A stretch of DNA of 64,000 nucleotides from Paraburkholderia sp. BCC1884 (lineage in GTDB: Bacteria; Pseudomonadota; Gammaproteobacteria; Burkholderiales; Burkholderiaceae), in assembly GCF_900996225.1 (NCBI RefSeq), contig NZ_CAAJGL010000079.1, forward strand, positions 62,001-126,000. The letters are read 5' to 3'. Below the pieces are notes generated by a model. It saw only the letters and a program-made list of their open reading frames with translations, did not search any database and had not been told where the DNA came from. How positions within the stretch are numbered: position 1 is the first letter of the stretch; the number at the start of each line of letters is the position of its first letter. The position numbers and the translations under genes were made by a program. This document shows, in pieces, positions 6,178 to 15,010 of this stretch.

Positions 6178-8906
6178 GCACTGTCCTCGATGAGCGTGCT
6201 GAGGTAGAGGCCGCACTGTTTTGTATCCCATCAACGGTTCCCCGCGACGTATGGTGGCGGCTCGCTGCGGCGTTAAAGCATACCTTCGGTGACGAAGGGT
6301 TCGATTTGTTCAGGCGCTGGAGCCAGGGAAGCGAGTCGTTCGTCGAAGCCGATGCACGAGATACGTGGAAGTCTCTCAGCATCGACGGAGGCATTACCGC
6401 CGGGACACTGTTTTCGATCGCGCGGGAATACGGACATCACCGGTCGAACTCTCGCCGAGTTGTCGTTTCGACTGTCGAACTCGAGCAGCGCAGAAATGAA
6501 CGGGAAGCCGCGGCGAAAGCGGATGCGAACAAGCGCTCAATCGCAGCCCGCGAAGCCGCCACACTCACGCTCGCCGTTTGGCAGAAGGCTCTGGCCGCGC
6601 TCGCCGACCATCCGTATCTCGTGAAGAAGGGGCTATCGCCGACCAGCGCTCTGCGCGAAATGCCGGTAGAGAAACTCGCGAAGCTGATTGGCTATACGCC
6701 GGCGGCATCCGGAGAGCGACTTGTCGGGCGGATACTGATCGCCCCGGTCGAGGTCGACGGCGCCCTATCCACGATCGAGATGATCGATGAGTCCGGCCGG
6801 AAAGCAGCGCTCAAAGGCGGCATCAAATCGGCTGGCTTCTGGAGTACAGCTCCGTTGGACGGCGCGCGTAAAATTCTTGTTGCCGAGGGCATTGCAACGG
6901 CTATGTCAGCGGCAGCATGCACCGGCCTGCCGGCGGTCGCCGCGCTCTCCTGCGGCAACCTGCGTAAGGCGTGCGAATCGCTCGGCCGGATGTACATGAA
7001 TGCTTCCCTGACGGTGTTGGCCGATCTAGGCAACGGCGAGGCCGACGCGCGCAAAGCTGCTGAAGCGGTCGGAGCGTCTCTTGCAGTACCGACCTTCGGT
7101 GGCAAGACCTCGGATCAATCGACAGACTTTAACGACATGCATCTCTATCGCGGCGCCGCGATGGTAAAAAACGCGATTGAGGCGGCGCAGCCTTGCGGCT
7201 TTCCCGGCCTGGAAGACCGGCCCTGCTACCGCGTGTATGAGGGGGCGCTGGAGATTGACGGCCGGAAGGTCAAGCCGGGCGTTTACTGGCACAGCTCCAA
7301 AGCCGAAAAGAACGATGCTCCGCCCGTTCTCGTCGACAAGTGGATCGCCACGCCGTTGCGAATTCTCGCCACCACGAGCAACGGCGAGGACGCAGAGTAT
7401 GGGCGCCTGCTTGAAATCCGTTCGCCTGCCGGGAAGTGGAAGAAGTGGGCAATGCCGATGTCGATGCTGGCCGGCGACGGTAGCGAGGCGCGCGGCGTGT
7501 TGCTGAGCGAGGGTCTGGTATTCGATCTGAACGACCGCAACGCAATTTTGCGGTATGTCGCGGCCCAGATACCCAGCGTTCGTATGCGAGCAGCCAGCGT
7601 GACTGGCTGGAATCGAGATGCCTTTGTGCTACCGCACACCGTCATCGGAGCCGACGACATCTGGTTTCAGGCCTCCGGCCGCACGGCACCCTACGCGACG
7701 GCTGGAAGTTTCGACGACTGGAAGGATTTGGCAGCGCTCGCGAGCGGAAATTCGCTTCTCATGCTTGCCCTGTCAGCAGCGATGGCGGGCCCTTTGCTCG
7801 GTCCTCTCAACATTGAGGGGGCAGGCATCCACATCTATGGCGATTCGTCGACAGGTAAAACTACGGCGGAGATCGCTGCGGTGAGCGTTTGGGGTGGACC
7901 GCATTTCAAGCGGACATGGCGGGCGACCGCCAACGGCCTGGAAGGCGCTGGGACACTGCACTCGGACACGCTTCTGGCGCTCGATGAGCTGGGCGAGATC
8001 GACCCAAAAAGCCTTTACGAAGCCGCATACGCGCTGATCAACGGTACAGGGAAAACGCGAGCAAATCGGCACGGCGAAGCGAAGGCTGCTGCGCGTTGGC
8101 GTGTGCTGCTGCTGTCGACAGGCGAACTGACTATCGCGGCGCGGATGATTGCGGGCGGATTTGAGGCGAAAGCAGGCCAGGAGTTGCGGATTCTCGACGT
8201 GCCGGTTCAGGAACGCTATGGGCTTTTCGAAGACCTGCACGACCGCGCCTCCGGAAGCGCGCTGTCAGACGAGATCCGCAACAAGTCTGCGCAACACTAC
8301 GGCCATGCCGGTCCAATGTTTGTCGAGGCGCTGATTCTGGCGCTGCGCGACGGCCTGCCCCTTGCCGATGAGCTGCATGCGATTACCGAGCGAATGAACG
8401 CAACAGAAGGTCAGGAACGGCGCGCGGCGCGCACGTTCGCGCTGTGCGGCCTGGCAGGCGAACTGGCCGCCCGATGGAATGTTGTTCCGTGGGCCGCCGG
8501 AGAAGCAACGAACTCAGCGGCGCACGCGTTCGGCATCTGGCGCAAGCGGCGCGGTGCATCAGGGGGCAGTTCGGAACACGGCGCCATCTTGCGTGCCGTC
8601 TCTGACTTTATCGACCGTCATTCGGACAGCCGCTTTTCGAATATCGAGGGCAGCGCCGACACAATCCGCGACCGTGCTGGCTACTGGAAGCAGGACGGAT
8701 CACGCCGACTCTATCTGTTCACTTCAGTGGGGTTGCGCGAGGCGAGCAAGGGATTCGATTTGCTCCGGGTTACCTCGGCGCTTCACAAGGCTGGTGCGCT
8801 CGCCGCTACCGATCTGGACAAGCGTTCAAAAAAGACGCGAGACCCAACAGGCCGATCCGTGTCTCTGTACCACATCGACCCGGAAGCTCTCGACAGCGAC
8901 AGATGA
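6174..8906 (+). CDS. Satellite replication protein: PriCT-2, TOPRIM-type primase and DUF927 helicase
   Basis: 910 aa. Residues ~10-85 resemble a PriCT-2 domain (VPRDVWWRLAAALKH). A TOPRIM-like region (~230-330) carries VAEGIATAMSA and a later aspartate-rich stretch (STDFNDMH). The DUF927 ATPase has Walker A GDSSTGKT (556-563) and Walker B LLALDELGE with D604 and E605. This organisation is known in replication proteins of P4-like islands, combining priming with DNA unwinding. The gene ends the coupled operon starting at the AlpA-like gene, and the symmetric box array begins 21 bases after its stop, an arrangement like the protein/origin pairing in P4. Confidence 0.88.
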   Translation: MSTVLDERAEVEAALFCIPSTVPRDVWWRLAAALKHTFGDEGFDLFRRWSQGSESFVEADARDTWKSLSIDGGITAGTLFSIAREYGHHRSNSRRVVVSTVELEQRRNEREAAAKADANKRSIAAREAATLTLAVWQKALAALADHPYLVKKGLSPTSALREMPVEKLAKLIGYTPAASGERLVGRILIAPVEVDGALSTIEMIDESGRKAALKGGIKSAGFWSTAPLDGARKILVAEGIATAMSAAACTGLPAVAALSCGNLRKACESLGRMYMNASLTVLADLGNGEADARKAAEAVGASLAVPTFGGKTSDQSTDFNDMHLYRGAAMVKNAIEAAQPCGFPGLEDRPCYRVYEGALEIDGRKVKPGVYWHSSKAEKNDAPPVLVDKWIATPLRILATTSNGEDAEYGRLLEIRSPAGKWKKWAMPMSMLAGDGSEARGVLLSEGLVFDLNDRNAILRYVAAQIPSVRMRAASVTGWNRDAFVLPHTVIGADDIWFQASGRTAPYATAGSFDDWKDLAALASGNSLLMLALSAAMAGPLLGPLNIEGAGIHIYGDSSTGKTTAEIAAVSVWGGPHFKRTWRATANGLEGAGTLHSDTLLALDELGEIDPKSLYEAAYALINGTGKTRANRHGEAKAAARWRVLLLSTGELTIAARMIAGGFEAKAGQELRILDVPVQERYGLFEDLHDRASGSALSDEIRNKSAQHYGHAGPMFVEALILALRDGLPLADELHAITERMNATEGQERRAARTFALCGLAGELAARWNVVPWAAGEATNSAAHAFGIWRKRRGASGGSSEHGAILRAVSDFIDRHSDSRFSNIEGSADTIRDRAGYWKQDGSRRLYLFTSVGLREASKGFDLLRVTSALHKAGALAATDLDKRSKKTRDPTGRSVSLYHIDPEALDSDR

Positions 8907-8927
8907 CTGAGCGGTTTAGTTTTAACA

Positions 8928-9118
8928 GGGAACAGAGGGAACATAGGGAACACGCCTACAGATAAGGCTTTGCCCGTTCCCTATGGATGGTGTGGCAGGG
9001 AACAGAGGGAACATGGAATCTGCTGCTTGGTTAGTTCCCGCTGTTCCCCGTTCAAAGCTCGACTGGGAACGGGGGGACCCTTGCTGAATAAGGAGTTCCC
9101 TCAGTTCCCTCCGTTCCC
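8928..9118. repeat. Twelve-box GGGAAC array with exact dyad symmetry; candidate replication origin
   Basis: GGGAAC starts at 8928, 8937, 8946, 8998, 9007 and 9065. Its complement GTTCCC starts at 8976, 9034, 9043, 9095, 9104 and 9113. Start-to-start distances are 9, 9, 30, 22, 9, 27, 9, 22, 30, 9, 9, a palindromic list; every forward box start plus its mirror box end equals 18046, so the axis is at 9023. The spacers have equal lengths but unrelated sequences, which argues for selection on protein-binding geometry rather than a recent inverted duplication. Its place directly after the primase/helicase suggests an origin or incompatibility site. Confidence 0.8.
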
Positions 9119-9206
9119 TGACCTTATAGCCCAATGCACGCGTGCGTCGGTGTAGGTAGCAGTCCTCGCCGAACGTAGGCACGACCAGATAGACGTGAGG
9201 ACCCCC

Positions 9207-9887
9207 ATGAACTTTTACACCCTTCGAGAGGCGGCGGCAGCCATTGCCGCCGAACTGCATCCGGACGACGACGACAATCGAGCCGGTTCGGCCGCCCGCT
9301 ACGCCAACATCATCTATGGGAAGCTATGCGACGGCCAATTGATCGGCAGAGATCCGAGCGACCGCGATCCTATTGATCCCAACCGGCTGGGCGCCGTCAT
9401 CGCCTTCCATGGCTGCATCATTAACGAATCCGACCTCAATGGCTGGCTTGCGCGGCTCGGTAACGGCGTGCAAATAAGCGGTTCAGCCACGCAGAGGGAA
9501 GACTGCGCCCCTGAAATCGTCGACCGCGAAGATTTGGGTGTCGCCAATGCTCCTTCACATCGACCGACTAGCGCGCAACTGGCAGCGGCGCTTGGCCCGT
9601 TCCTGCAAGACGGCCGCGAAAGCGACTGGCTCAAGCGTGTGCTCACCGAAGTCGGCCGCACCCACAAGCGACTGCAGAAATTTCGAACGCTCATCGACAG
9701 CGGCAGAACAGCAATTTGGGATGTGGGCGGCGTAGTTTTGCATCTGTACGGCGAGAAGTACCTGACCGAACGATCCGCACGAGCTTTCCTCGAACAGAAT
9801 TACCCAAACGATCTTTACGTGACCGAGCACATGGATGTATCAACTGGCGCGTCGGCAGCCGCCACCTGGTTCCCGACCGCTACTTAA
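9207..9887 (+). CDS. Hypothetical protein downstream of the iteron array
   Basis: 226 aa. ATG 9207 has GAGG six bases upstream; an in-frame GTG at 9195 is less likely. The N-terminal half (TLREAAAAIA, then YANIIYGKLCDGQLIGRDP) looks like a small helix-turn-helix-like DNA-binding module and is followed by a linker and a helical C-terminal half. Family not recognised. It is monocistronic, bounded by the array and a strong terminator, so it may act at the array, as a repressor or initiator accessory. Confidence 0.65.
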   Translation: MNFYTLREAAAAIAAELHPDDDDNRAGSAARYANIIYGKLCDGQLIGRDPSDRDPIDPNRLGAVIAFHGCIINESDLNGWLARLGNGVQISGSATQREDCAPEIVDREDLGVANAPSHRPTSAQLAAALGPFLQDGRESDWLKRVLTEVGRTHKRLQKFRTLIDSGRTAIWDVGGVVLHLYGEKYLTERSARAFLEQNYPNDLYVTEHMDVSTGASAAATWFPTAT

Positions 9888-9906
9888 GCAGTGAGACTTC
9901 AGACTC

Positions 9907-9947
9907 AGCGCCCCGCTTGCCATTTGGCAACGGGGCGCTTTCTTTTC
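9907..9947 (+). terminator. Rho-independent terminator
   Basis: AGCGCCCCG (9907-9915) pairs with CGGGGCGCT (9931-9939), with a nested TTGCC/GGCAA stem inside, followed by TTCTTTTC. Ends the transcript of the gene at 9207-9887. Confidence 0.85.
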
Positions 9948-9950
9948 TGC

Positions 9951-9997
9951 GGTGACCGTACTGTCACCGTACGGTCGCGCAGTCACGATTACCGTAC
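9951..9997 (+). promoter_or_regulatory. Clustered CCGTAC operators upstream of the coiled-coil gene
   Basis: GGTGACCGTACTGTCACC (9951-9968) is an 18-bp near-palindrome centred on GTAC. It overlaps the perfect palindrome ACCGTACGGT (9966-9975), and a further ACCGTAC lies at 9991-9997; ACCGTACG recurs at 10073-10080 just before the next start codon. A GTGACCGTA match lies at 17479-17487 upstream of the leftward gene at 17231-17434. Likely repressor or activator sites. Confidence 0.5.
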
Positions 9998-10087
9998 TTA
10001 CACTCCTCTCATGACTCGGCAATTCGTCGAGTTCAGTCACCCGGGAGTCGCGGGTCTCGTCGCCCCGATAAAACCGTACGGAAGACC

Positions 10088-11041
10088 ATGAAACGCACAA
10101 ACCAGATTGCAAGCAACGCAGAAGCCACCAAAAGCGCCGAACCGCTTGTCGACGCCGACGCGATCAATGAACTCAACGAGTTGCTCTCGCAACGCCGCAA
10201 ACTCGACGACGCGGTCGATGAGGCTCCCGGGCAGATCGCGGCAGCTGAGCGCGAGCTATCGGGTCTGCGCGCGGATCTGGCCGCGCGGGAAGCCGACGTC
10301 GTATTCGTTGATGACTCGAAGCTTGCCGCCCTCCAGAAGGAGATCGCAAAGCTCGCCGATGCCGTCGACGCGAAGGATCTCGCCGTTCGCCGGCTGAAGG
10401 CCCGTGTCGAAGCTCTTGAGGCTCGCGCCCCGGAACTGGACTCGAAGATCGATCTGGCGATCGGGTTCGTGCGCGTCGATGCCAACATGGCGGCGCAGGA
10501 CGTCCAAGCGGAACTGGCGGAGGAACTCCGCAGCGCGGTCGCAAAGGCTCAGGTGATCTACGCGAAGGTCCGCGCCCTACAGCGTCTTGTGCCGATGGAT
10601 CGAACGAGCGACTTTCTCATCAGCGCCTACGTGCCGGATCTTGAGAGCTGCATGCGTGTCAATACCGGCACCGGGCACTATGACGCGGCGCCCAACCTCC
10701 TTGCGGCGGCGACTGATGAAACGAAGGCGGCCGAGGCCGAACTGGCCGAGCTGATGAAGCCGATTACGGACGCGGTCCACGCGGGGCGTAAGCATCGGCC
10801 CTATGTGCCGCTTTCGAGGCGTCAGCCCTACATCATCAAGGGATCAAACGAAGGCATCGGCGGCAAACCCGAGGCACCGCCAGTGAGAGTCGTCGAGCAA
10901 CCCGCCTTCAAGGGGTATCGAATCGACGGGGAATACCAAGTCAAGGGCGACCAAAGCGGTGTCCGGACTCGCCAGGCTGCCGCAACCGAGATGGACATGG
11001 GCCGAGCAATCATGCATGCCGCCGATTCTGCACGACAGTAA
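10088..11041 (+). CDS. Coiled-coil protein of the element
   Basis: 317 aa. Residues ~25-130 form a long heptad-rich coiled coil (LNELLSQRRKLDDAV, ERELSGLRADLAARE, LKARVEALEARAPEL). The C-terminal third is basic and proline-containing and ends in a short region of low complexity. Such proteins occur in phage late regions (scaffold or tail-associated), but there is no specific match. The GGAAG five bases before ATG 10088 and the operator cluster upstream support this start. Confidence 0.65.
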   Translation: MKRTNQIASNAEATKSAEPLVDADAINELNELLSQRRKLDDAVDEAPGQIAAAERELSGLRADLAAREADVVFVDDSKLAALQKEIAKLADAVDAKDLAVRRLKARVEALEARAPELDSKIDLAIGFVRVDANMAAQDVQAELAEELRSAVAKAQVIYAKVRALQRLVPMDRTSDFLISAYVPDLESCMRVNTGTGHYDAAPNLLAAATDETKAAEAELAELMKPITDAVHAGRKHRPYVPLSRRQPYIIKGSNEGIGGKPEAPPVRVVEQPAFKGYRIDGEYQVKGDQSGVRTRQAAATEMDMGRAIMHAADSARQ

Positions 11042-11071
11042 CGCTGTATCTCTTCAACAAGGAAAAGCACC

Positions 11072-11389
11072 ATGGCAACGCAAACGTCCGCAGCAAAAGA
11101 GAAGCTGGTAACCGCAGTGGTCCGCAAGGGCACCGTCTATACGGAGGCCACAACGAACAAAGGCTGGGATCACACCCTGAACAAAGAGATCGATGTCACG
11201 AAGGCCGCCGGCGCGCGCGGCCCGGGCGAAATCGTTCAGTTGCCGTCCGCCGAAGTCGAGCGCCTGACGCGCCTGGGCTTCCTCGGCGATGTCGAAGATG
11301 ACGAAGCCCCGCTTGCACCCGACACGTCCGTGAGCATGCTCAAGCTGCTCGATCGATCCGAAGTAGGTTTTGCCCGCAAGTCGGTTTGA
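11072..11389 (+). CDS. Small hypothetical phage-type protein
   Basis: 105 aa. Preceded by AAGGAAAA at good spacing. The middle part (GEIVQLPSAEVERLTRLGFL) resembles short domains seen in phage head- or tail-associated small proteins, where the motif positions a small beta-barrel. Function not assignable. It lies 30 bp after the coiled-coil gene and is probably cotranscribed. Confidence 0.6.
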   Translation: MATQTSAAKEKLVTAVVRKGTVYTEATTNKGWDHTLNKEIDVTKAAGARGPGEIVQLPSAEVERLTRLGFLGDVEDDEAPLAPDTSVSMLKLLDRSEVGFARKSV

Positions 11390-11548
11390 TTCATCTGGAC
11401 AAGATCAAGCGCCAATAAAACGGCACCCCAGCCGGCGGTGGGTAAAAACACCGGCAACTGCGTGACGCTCATGGAAGCGGGTTCCTCTCCGGGCTTTGGG
11501 CCGGCCAACCCCGCGGCGGGCACGCAGTAACACCGAACAGGACTACTA

Positions 11549-11854
11549 ATGGCAGCAATCCTCGATCGGCGCTATCGCGCACAAAGGAGAAATCGGATGG
11601 ATGCAGATAACGAGTTGGCCGACGATCAGGAAATCGCGACCGAACGTCGGATAGGAGGTCCGCTTCACTGTCGCAATCCGGGAGCCAACGATACGACGTC
11701 AACGCAATGCACCCGCGTCGGCGAAAGCCGCACCGGCCTCCTTCGAATGGGTGACCCAATGGAGACCGGATGTCTGAGAGCTGGCGATCCATGCGCGACG
11801 GCCTTCGATCAACTGCCCGAAACCAAGCAACCCACCGCAAAGCAAGGAGATTAA
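11549..11854 (+). CDS. Doubtful small ORF before the tail-fibre gene
   Basis: 101 codons, ending three bases before the tail-fibre start. The product is rich in arginine and aspartate and not recognised; its composition reads partly like noncoding sequence. The 160 bp before it also hold a short in-frame run after the previous stop (11390-11530, containing NTGNCVTLMEAGSSPG) that may be a remnant or tiny gene starting at GTG 11438. Both are listed only as possibilities. Confidence 0.3.
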   Translation: MAAILDRRYRAQRRNRMDADNELADDQEIATERRIGGPLHCRNPGANDTTSTQCTRVGESRTGLLRMGDPMETGCLRAGDPCATAFDQLPETKQPTAKQGD

Positions 11855-11857
11855 ACG

Positions 11858-13201
11858 ATGTTTCAAGTTGATGAGGCTACTGCTTCGCCGACGTTGCCAA
11901 CGCCGGTTGCCGCTGGCACGCAAGGATTCTTCACGAACGGCAACCCGGCCACCGGAATAGCCGCCACAATTCTGGATGCCGACTTTCTCAACATGGTCCA
12001 GCAAGAGTTGATCAATGTCGTAACGGCAGTAGGCCTGACACCGAGCAAGACAACCTACAACCAGGTGCTAGGCGCGATCAAGCGACTCGGTCAGAACACG
12101 GTTGTTTTAGCTGACACTGGCGCGGTCAATGCATACGCCGCGGCAAACGCGGTTCCCCTCGTTGCCGGTGCGTCGCCGACTTGGGTTGACGGTGTCGTGC
12201 AAGCGGTGAAGATCGCCCACACGAACACAGGCGCTTCGACGTATGCGCCCGATGGGTTGACCGCGATTCCAATCTACGGATTGGGGCTCCAGCCGCTTCA
12301 AGGCGGCGAACTGCTGCTCAACAGCACTGCGATCCTCATGCATTTGACGGTCGCGGGCGTGAACGGCGGCAATCCAGTCTGTGTGCTGATGGAATGCGCG
12401 GGGGGTACACAGCAGGTTCCTCCCGCGTCGGCCAGCCAGCACGCGGCGCAATTGGGTCAAGTTTCTGGGGTTGTCGGCCAAGTCCGGAACCTCACGTTCA
12501 ACCTCACCGCGGCCAGCGCGACAGGCACCATCTCGGCCGACGAGATTGTCGTCGAGACCACGCTCGGCGGTCTGCGCTACTGTCTAGGCGGCTTCGGGCA
12601 GACAATCAATCTCGCCACGACTGGAGCGGGCGGGATGGATACCGGCACAGCGCCGGTCTCGGGTTATGTCGCTATCTACGCGATCTACAACCCGACAACG
12701 AGTGCGCGTGCGCTCTTGGCTACGAACGCATCGGCAGCGTCGGCGCCCAATATTTACGCGGGAGCGCTACCGTCGGGCTATACGGCAAGTGCACTGGTTT
12801 CCGTGCGCGCGACCACTGCGGCGGCCCTGTTCGCAGTGGCCTCGCAGCGTGACCGCGTCGTTAGCTTTCCGTTGATTGCCGTTCTCAATACCACGACCGC
12901 AGGCACCAACGTCAGCTTGAATGTCGCGACTGCCGCGCCGAAGAATGCGATCTCAGTGTCGGGGCAGTTGACAGCTGCGACCAACACTGGCTCTGGCGAC
13001 GTGCAAACCATCGTCGCTTCTGACACGAATGCGAGCGGCGCGCAATCCGGCGGTGGCTATTCGACCGGCGCGGCGATCGGCTATGGGAACTTCAAAGACC
13101 TGCAGATCGTTGTTGCGTTGCAGACGATCTATTACAGCCTTACGGCCGTCAATGGGTCCGCGTGGACATGGGGTGTTTTCATCAACGGCTATACCTTTTA
13201 A
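11858..13201 (+). CDS. Phage tail-fibre-like protein
   Basis: 447 aa, with AAGGAGA ten bases upstream. The N-terminal ~75 residues (GFFTNGNPATGIAATILDADFLNMVQQELINV, given here in outline: FTNGNPATG, then DADFLNMVQQELINVV) are the recurrent N-terminal module of tail fibres in Burkholderia phages. The remainder is Ala/Thr/Gly-rich beta-structure, and the C-terminus ends in YSLTAVNGSAWTWGVFINGYTF-type strand sequence. It should decorate a virion tail and bind host receptors. A fibre gene without other tail genes implies fibre substitution in a helper particle, or a relic of a lost prophage. Confidence 0.8.
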   Translation: MFQVDEATASPTLPTPVAAGTQGFFTNGNPATGIAATILDADFLNMVQQELINVVTAVGLTPSKTTYNQVLGAIKRLGQNTVVLADTGAVNAYAAANAVPLVAGASPTWVDGVVQAVKIAHTNTGASTYAPDGLTAIPIYGLGLQPLQGGELLLNSTAILMHLTVAGVNGGNPVCVLMECAGGTQQVPPASASQHAAQLGQVSGVVGQVRNLTFNLTAASATGTISADEIVVETTLGGLRYCLGGFGQTINLATTGAGGMDTGTAPVSGYVAIYAIYNPTTSARALLATNASAASAPNIYAGALPSGYTASALVSVRATTAAALFAVASQRDRVVSFPLIAVLNTTTAGTNVSLNVATAAPKNAISVSGQLTAATNTGSGDVQTIVASDTNASGAQSGGGYSTGAAIGYGNFKDLQIVVALQTIYYSLTAVNGSAWTWGVFINGYTF

Positions 13202-13209
13202 GGACACGT

Positions 13210-13416
13210 ATGACAACGGTAAATGTTCAGTTTTCGGATAACACGGAAACCACAGTAATCTCGTTTTTCGGCGGCCCTCAAGACGCGGATGTCTTTCCGA
13301 ATCAAGGGGCGCTCGATACGAGTGATCCGCGCTGGGAGACCTACTACAAAACCGCCTATCCGAACGGTGCACCGTCATTCTGCAACATCCCGGCGCCTAG
13401 TAAAGATGGCGGGTGA
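13210..13416 (+). CDS. Small protein following the tail fibre
   Basis: 68 aa. ATG 13210 with AGGA upstream; the frame is open earlier, but that would overlap the fibre gene. Begins with a beta-rich segment (TTVNVQFSDNTETTVISFFG). The 8-bp gap to the fibre gene suggests a fibre-assembly or cap partner, which is common for phage fibres, but there is no specific match. Confidence 0.6.
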   Translation: MTTVNVQFSDNTETTVISFFGGPQDADVFPNQGALDTSDPRWETYYKTAYPNGAPSFCNIPAPSKDGG

Positions 13417-13447
13417 CCGCAGAAGCCATACATACACGCGATGAAGA

Positions 13448-13494
13448 TGGAGGATTGCGGGCCTTGGCACCGTGCCGATGGCGCCGATCCTCCA
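13448..13494. repeat. Long-spaced inverted repeat between fibre module and second recombinase
   Basis: TGGAGGAT (13448-13455) and ATCCTCCA (13487-13494) are perfect 8-bp complements around a GC-rich 31-bp interior that itself holds GGCAC/GTGCC. No T-run follows, so it is not a classic terminator; it could be a recombination or regulatory site. Confidence 0.3.
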
Positions 13495-13552
13495 CGAGCG
13501 AAGCATCCTAAACAGATCAACCGGCCTTCTCTACTGTCAGCAACATCGACCA

Positions 13553-14647
13553 ATGACCCACAGCATGTTCCGCGTCGGCAAGGTCTGGCACTACCGCTTC
13601 CAGATAAACGGGGTGCGCGTGCAGCGTTCCACTCGGGAGACGGTGAAACACCTCGCAGAAACGATCGCGAACCGGGCATACCGGCACGCCAAAACATGGG
13701 CGCGTGGCGCCGAGCCGGTCCCGACATTGCATGAGCTAGTTCGGCAGTGGATCGCGGCGCACGAATCTATTGTGAGCCCCGCATACATCAGGATCGTTGA
13801 GACATTTGGACGCTTGCACCTGTATCAGCTTGCCGACGTGATGGCCGACGAATTGTCAACGCAACTGGTGGAGGCGGCCATGCTCGATCATCGCAGGCAT
13901 CACGCGCCTGTCACGGTCAATCACTGGTTGACCATCCTGAAAGTCGTCTGCAAATGGGCTGTGCGTCGCAAGGTGATGCCGGAAGTCCCGTGGTCGGTGA
14001 AGCCGCTTAAGGTCCAGAAGAAGCCGCGCGCGACCCTCCCCGTCAACCGGGCAACACAGTGGATTGAAGCGATCGACGCTTACGCCGCACATCGGCCAGA
14101 AATTCAGCTAGCGGTCCGGATGATGTTCGGGCTCGGACTCCGCGAATCGGAGGTCATCACCGCACGTTGGGAGTGGATCGACTGGGAGCGCCGGACATAT
14201 ACGCCAGGTGTCACCAAAGGGCGTGAGGCCGACCCGGTTCCGATTCCCCGATGGCTGGTTGACCATCTGACGTCCCAGCGGAGATCGAGCGGTCTGATCG
14301 TGCATGGCGCCAATGGCAAGCCCCTTGTATCGGGTTTCGCGCGTCGTGCTATGCGGGCAGCCAACGCGACCTGTGAGATCCATGGACTCACTCCGCATCG
14401 ACTTCGCGGCACATATGCGACCTTGCTCAGCGAGCGGGGTTTGCCCATCCAGACGATCCAGCGCGTCATGCGTCACAAAGACCCCATGACAACGATGCGC
14501 TACCTCGAAGCGAATCTGTCGTCAGCGGTCCATGCTCAAGCGTCAATTGCTCGACTCGCCGGCCTGCAATGCGAATCGAAACATGGTGGCGAAGAAGTGG
14601 CGAACGACCTTGAGCAAACCCCCGTGGAATATGGCCCGCACAAATAG
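13553..14647 (+). CDS. Second tyrosine recombinase
   Basis: 364 aa from ATG 13553; an earlier in-frame start at 13472 would add 27 poorly conserved residues. The N-terminal ~60 residues read as a short arm-binding domain (FRVGKVWHYRFQINGVRVQRST), then a SAM-like core-binding domain and a catalytic domain with R197 (LRESEV), H282 and R285 (HRLR), H308 (RHKD) and nucleophile Y317 (RYLE). All five residues are present, so it should be active. It is not adjacent to either att site and is unlike the integrase at 1400-2638, so it may serve another site, resolve dimers, or derive from a second ancestral element. Confidence 0.9.
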   Translation: MTHSMFRVGKVWHYRFQINGVRVQRSTRETVKHLAETIANRAYRHAKTWARGAEPVPTLHELVRQWIAAHESIVSPAYIRIVETFGRLHLYQLADVMADELSTQLVEAAMLDHRRHHAPVTVNHWLTILKVVCKWAVRRKVMPEVPWSVKPLKVQKKPRATLPVNRATQWIEAIDAYAAHRPEIQLAVRMMFGLGLRESEVITARWEWIDWERRTYTPGVTKGREADPVPIPRWLVDHLTSQRRSSGLIVHGANGKPLVSGFARRAMRAANATCEIHGLTPHRLRGTYATLLSERGLPIQTIQRVMRHKDPMTTMRYLEANLSSAVHAQASIARLAGLQCESKHGGEEVANDLEQTPVEYGPHK

Positions 14648-14816
14648 CCTGAGTTGTCCGTACGCAATGGCGAGATCGAGGGCCTCAGAAGGGCTGTTCG
14701 ACCATCCGGCCCCCCGGTTTGACGCCTTACAAATCGTCAGGGTCCCTCTGTGGCCCTTCGTGCACTGCGCGGACGATAACCCCCGAGTTCTCTGCAGCTG
14801 TGAAGTTTTGAAATTT

Positions 14817-14976
14817 GCTTAACAGAATGGCTCATAGCGAAACTCTATCGCTTAACAGAAACGGCTCGCGCCCTTTCCCGGCAAGCCCTTTCGGTTGTTA
14901 AGCGAGGACAAGATCCACTTAACAGAAGTGTTAAGCAAATCGCCGCCGGCGGCACAAGCCGCTCATTTTGTTAAGC
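14817..14976. repeat. Six (A/G)CTTAACA boxes in both orientations upstream of the first Nu1-like gene
   Basis: Forward boxes GCTTAACA, GCTTAACA and ACTTAACA start at 14817, 14850 and 14917. Reverse boxes TGTTAAGC start at 14896, 14929 and 14969. The stretch 14648-14816 before them holds no gene I can support. Placed 34 bp before a Nu1-like DNA-packaging gene, these are candidate binding sites for its own product (packaging start or autoregulation), or a second origin. Confidence 0.7.
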
Positions 14977-15010
14977 GCGGACGGGTCAATTACCGACTCT
15001 GGACAAGAAA

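Noticed and set aside
14817-14976. The CTTAACA array as a mirror-symmetric origin like the GGGAAC array.
   Set aside because: Mirror sums differ (29793, 29786, 29820), so the boxes are not placed on a common axis.
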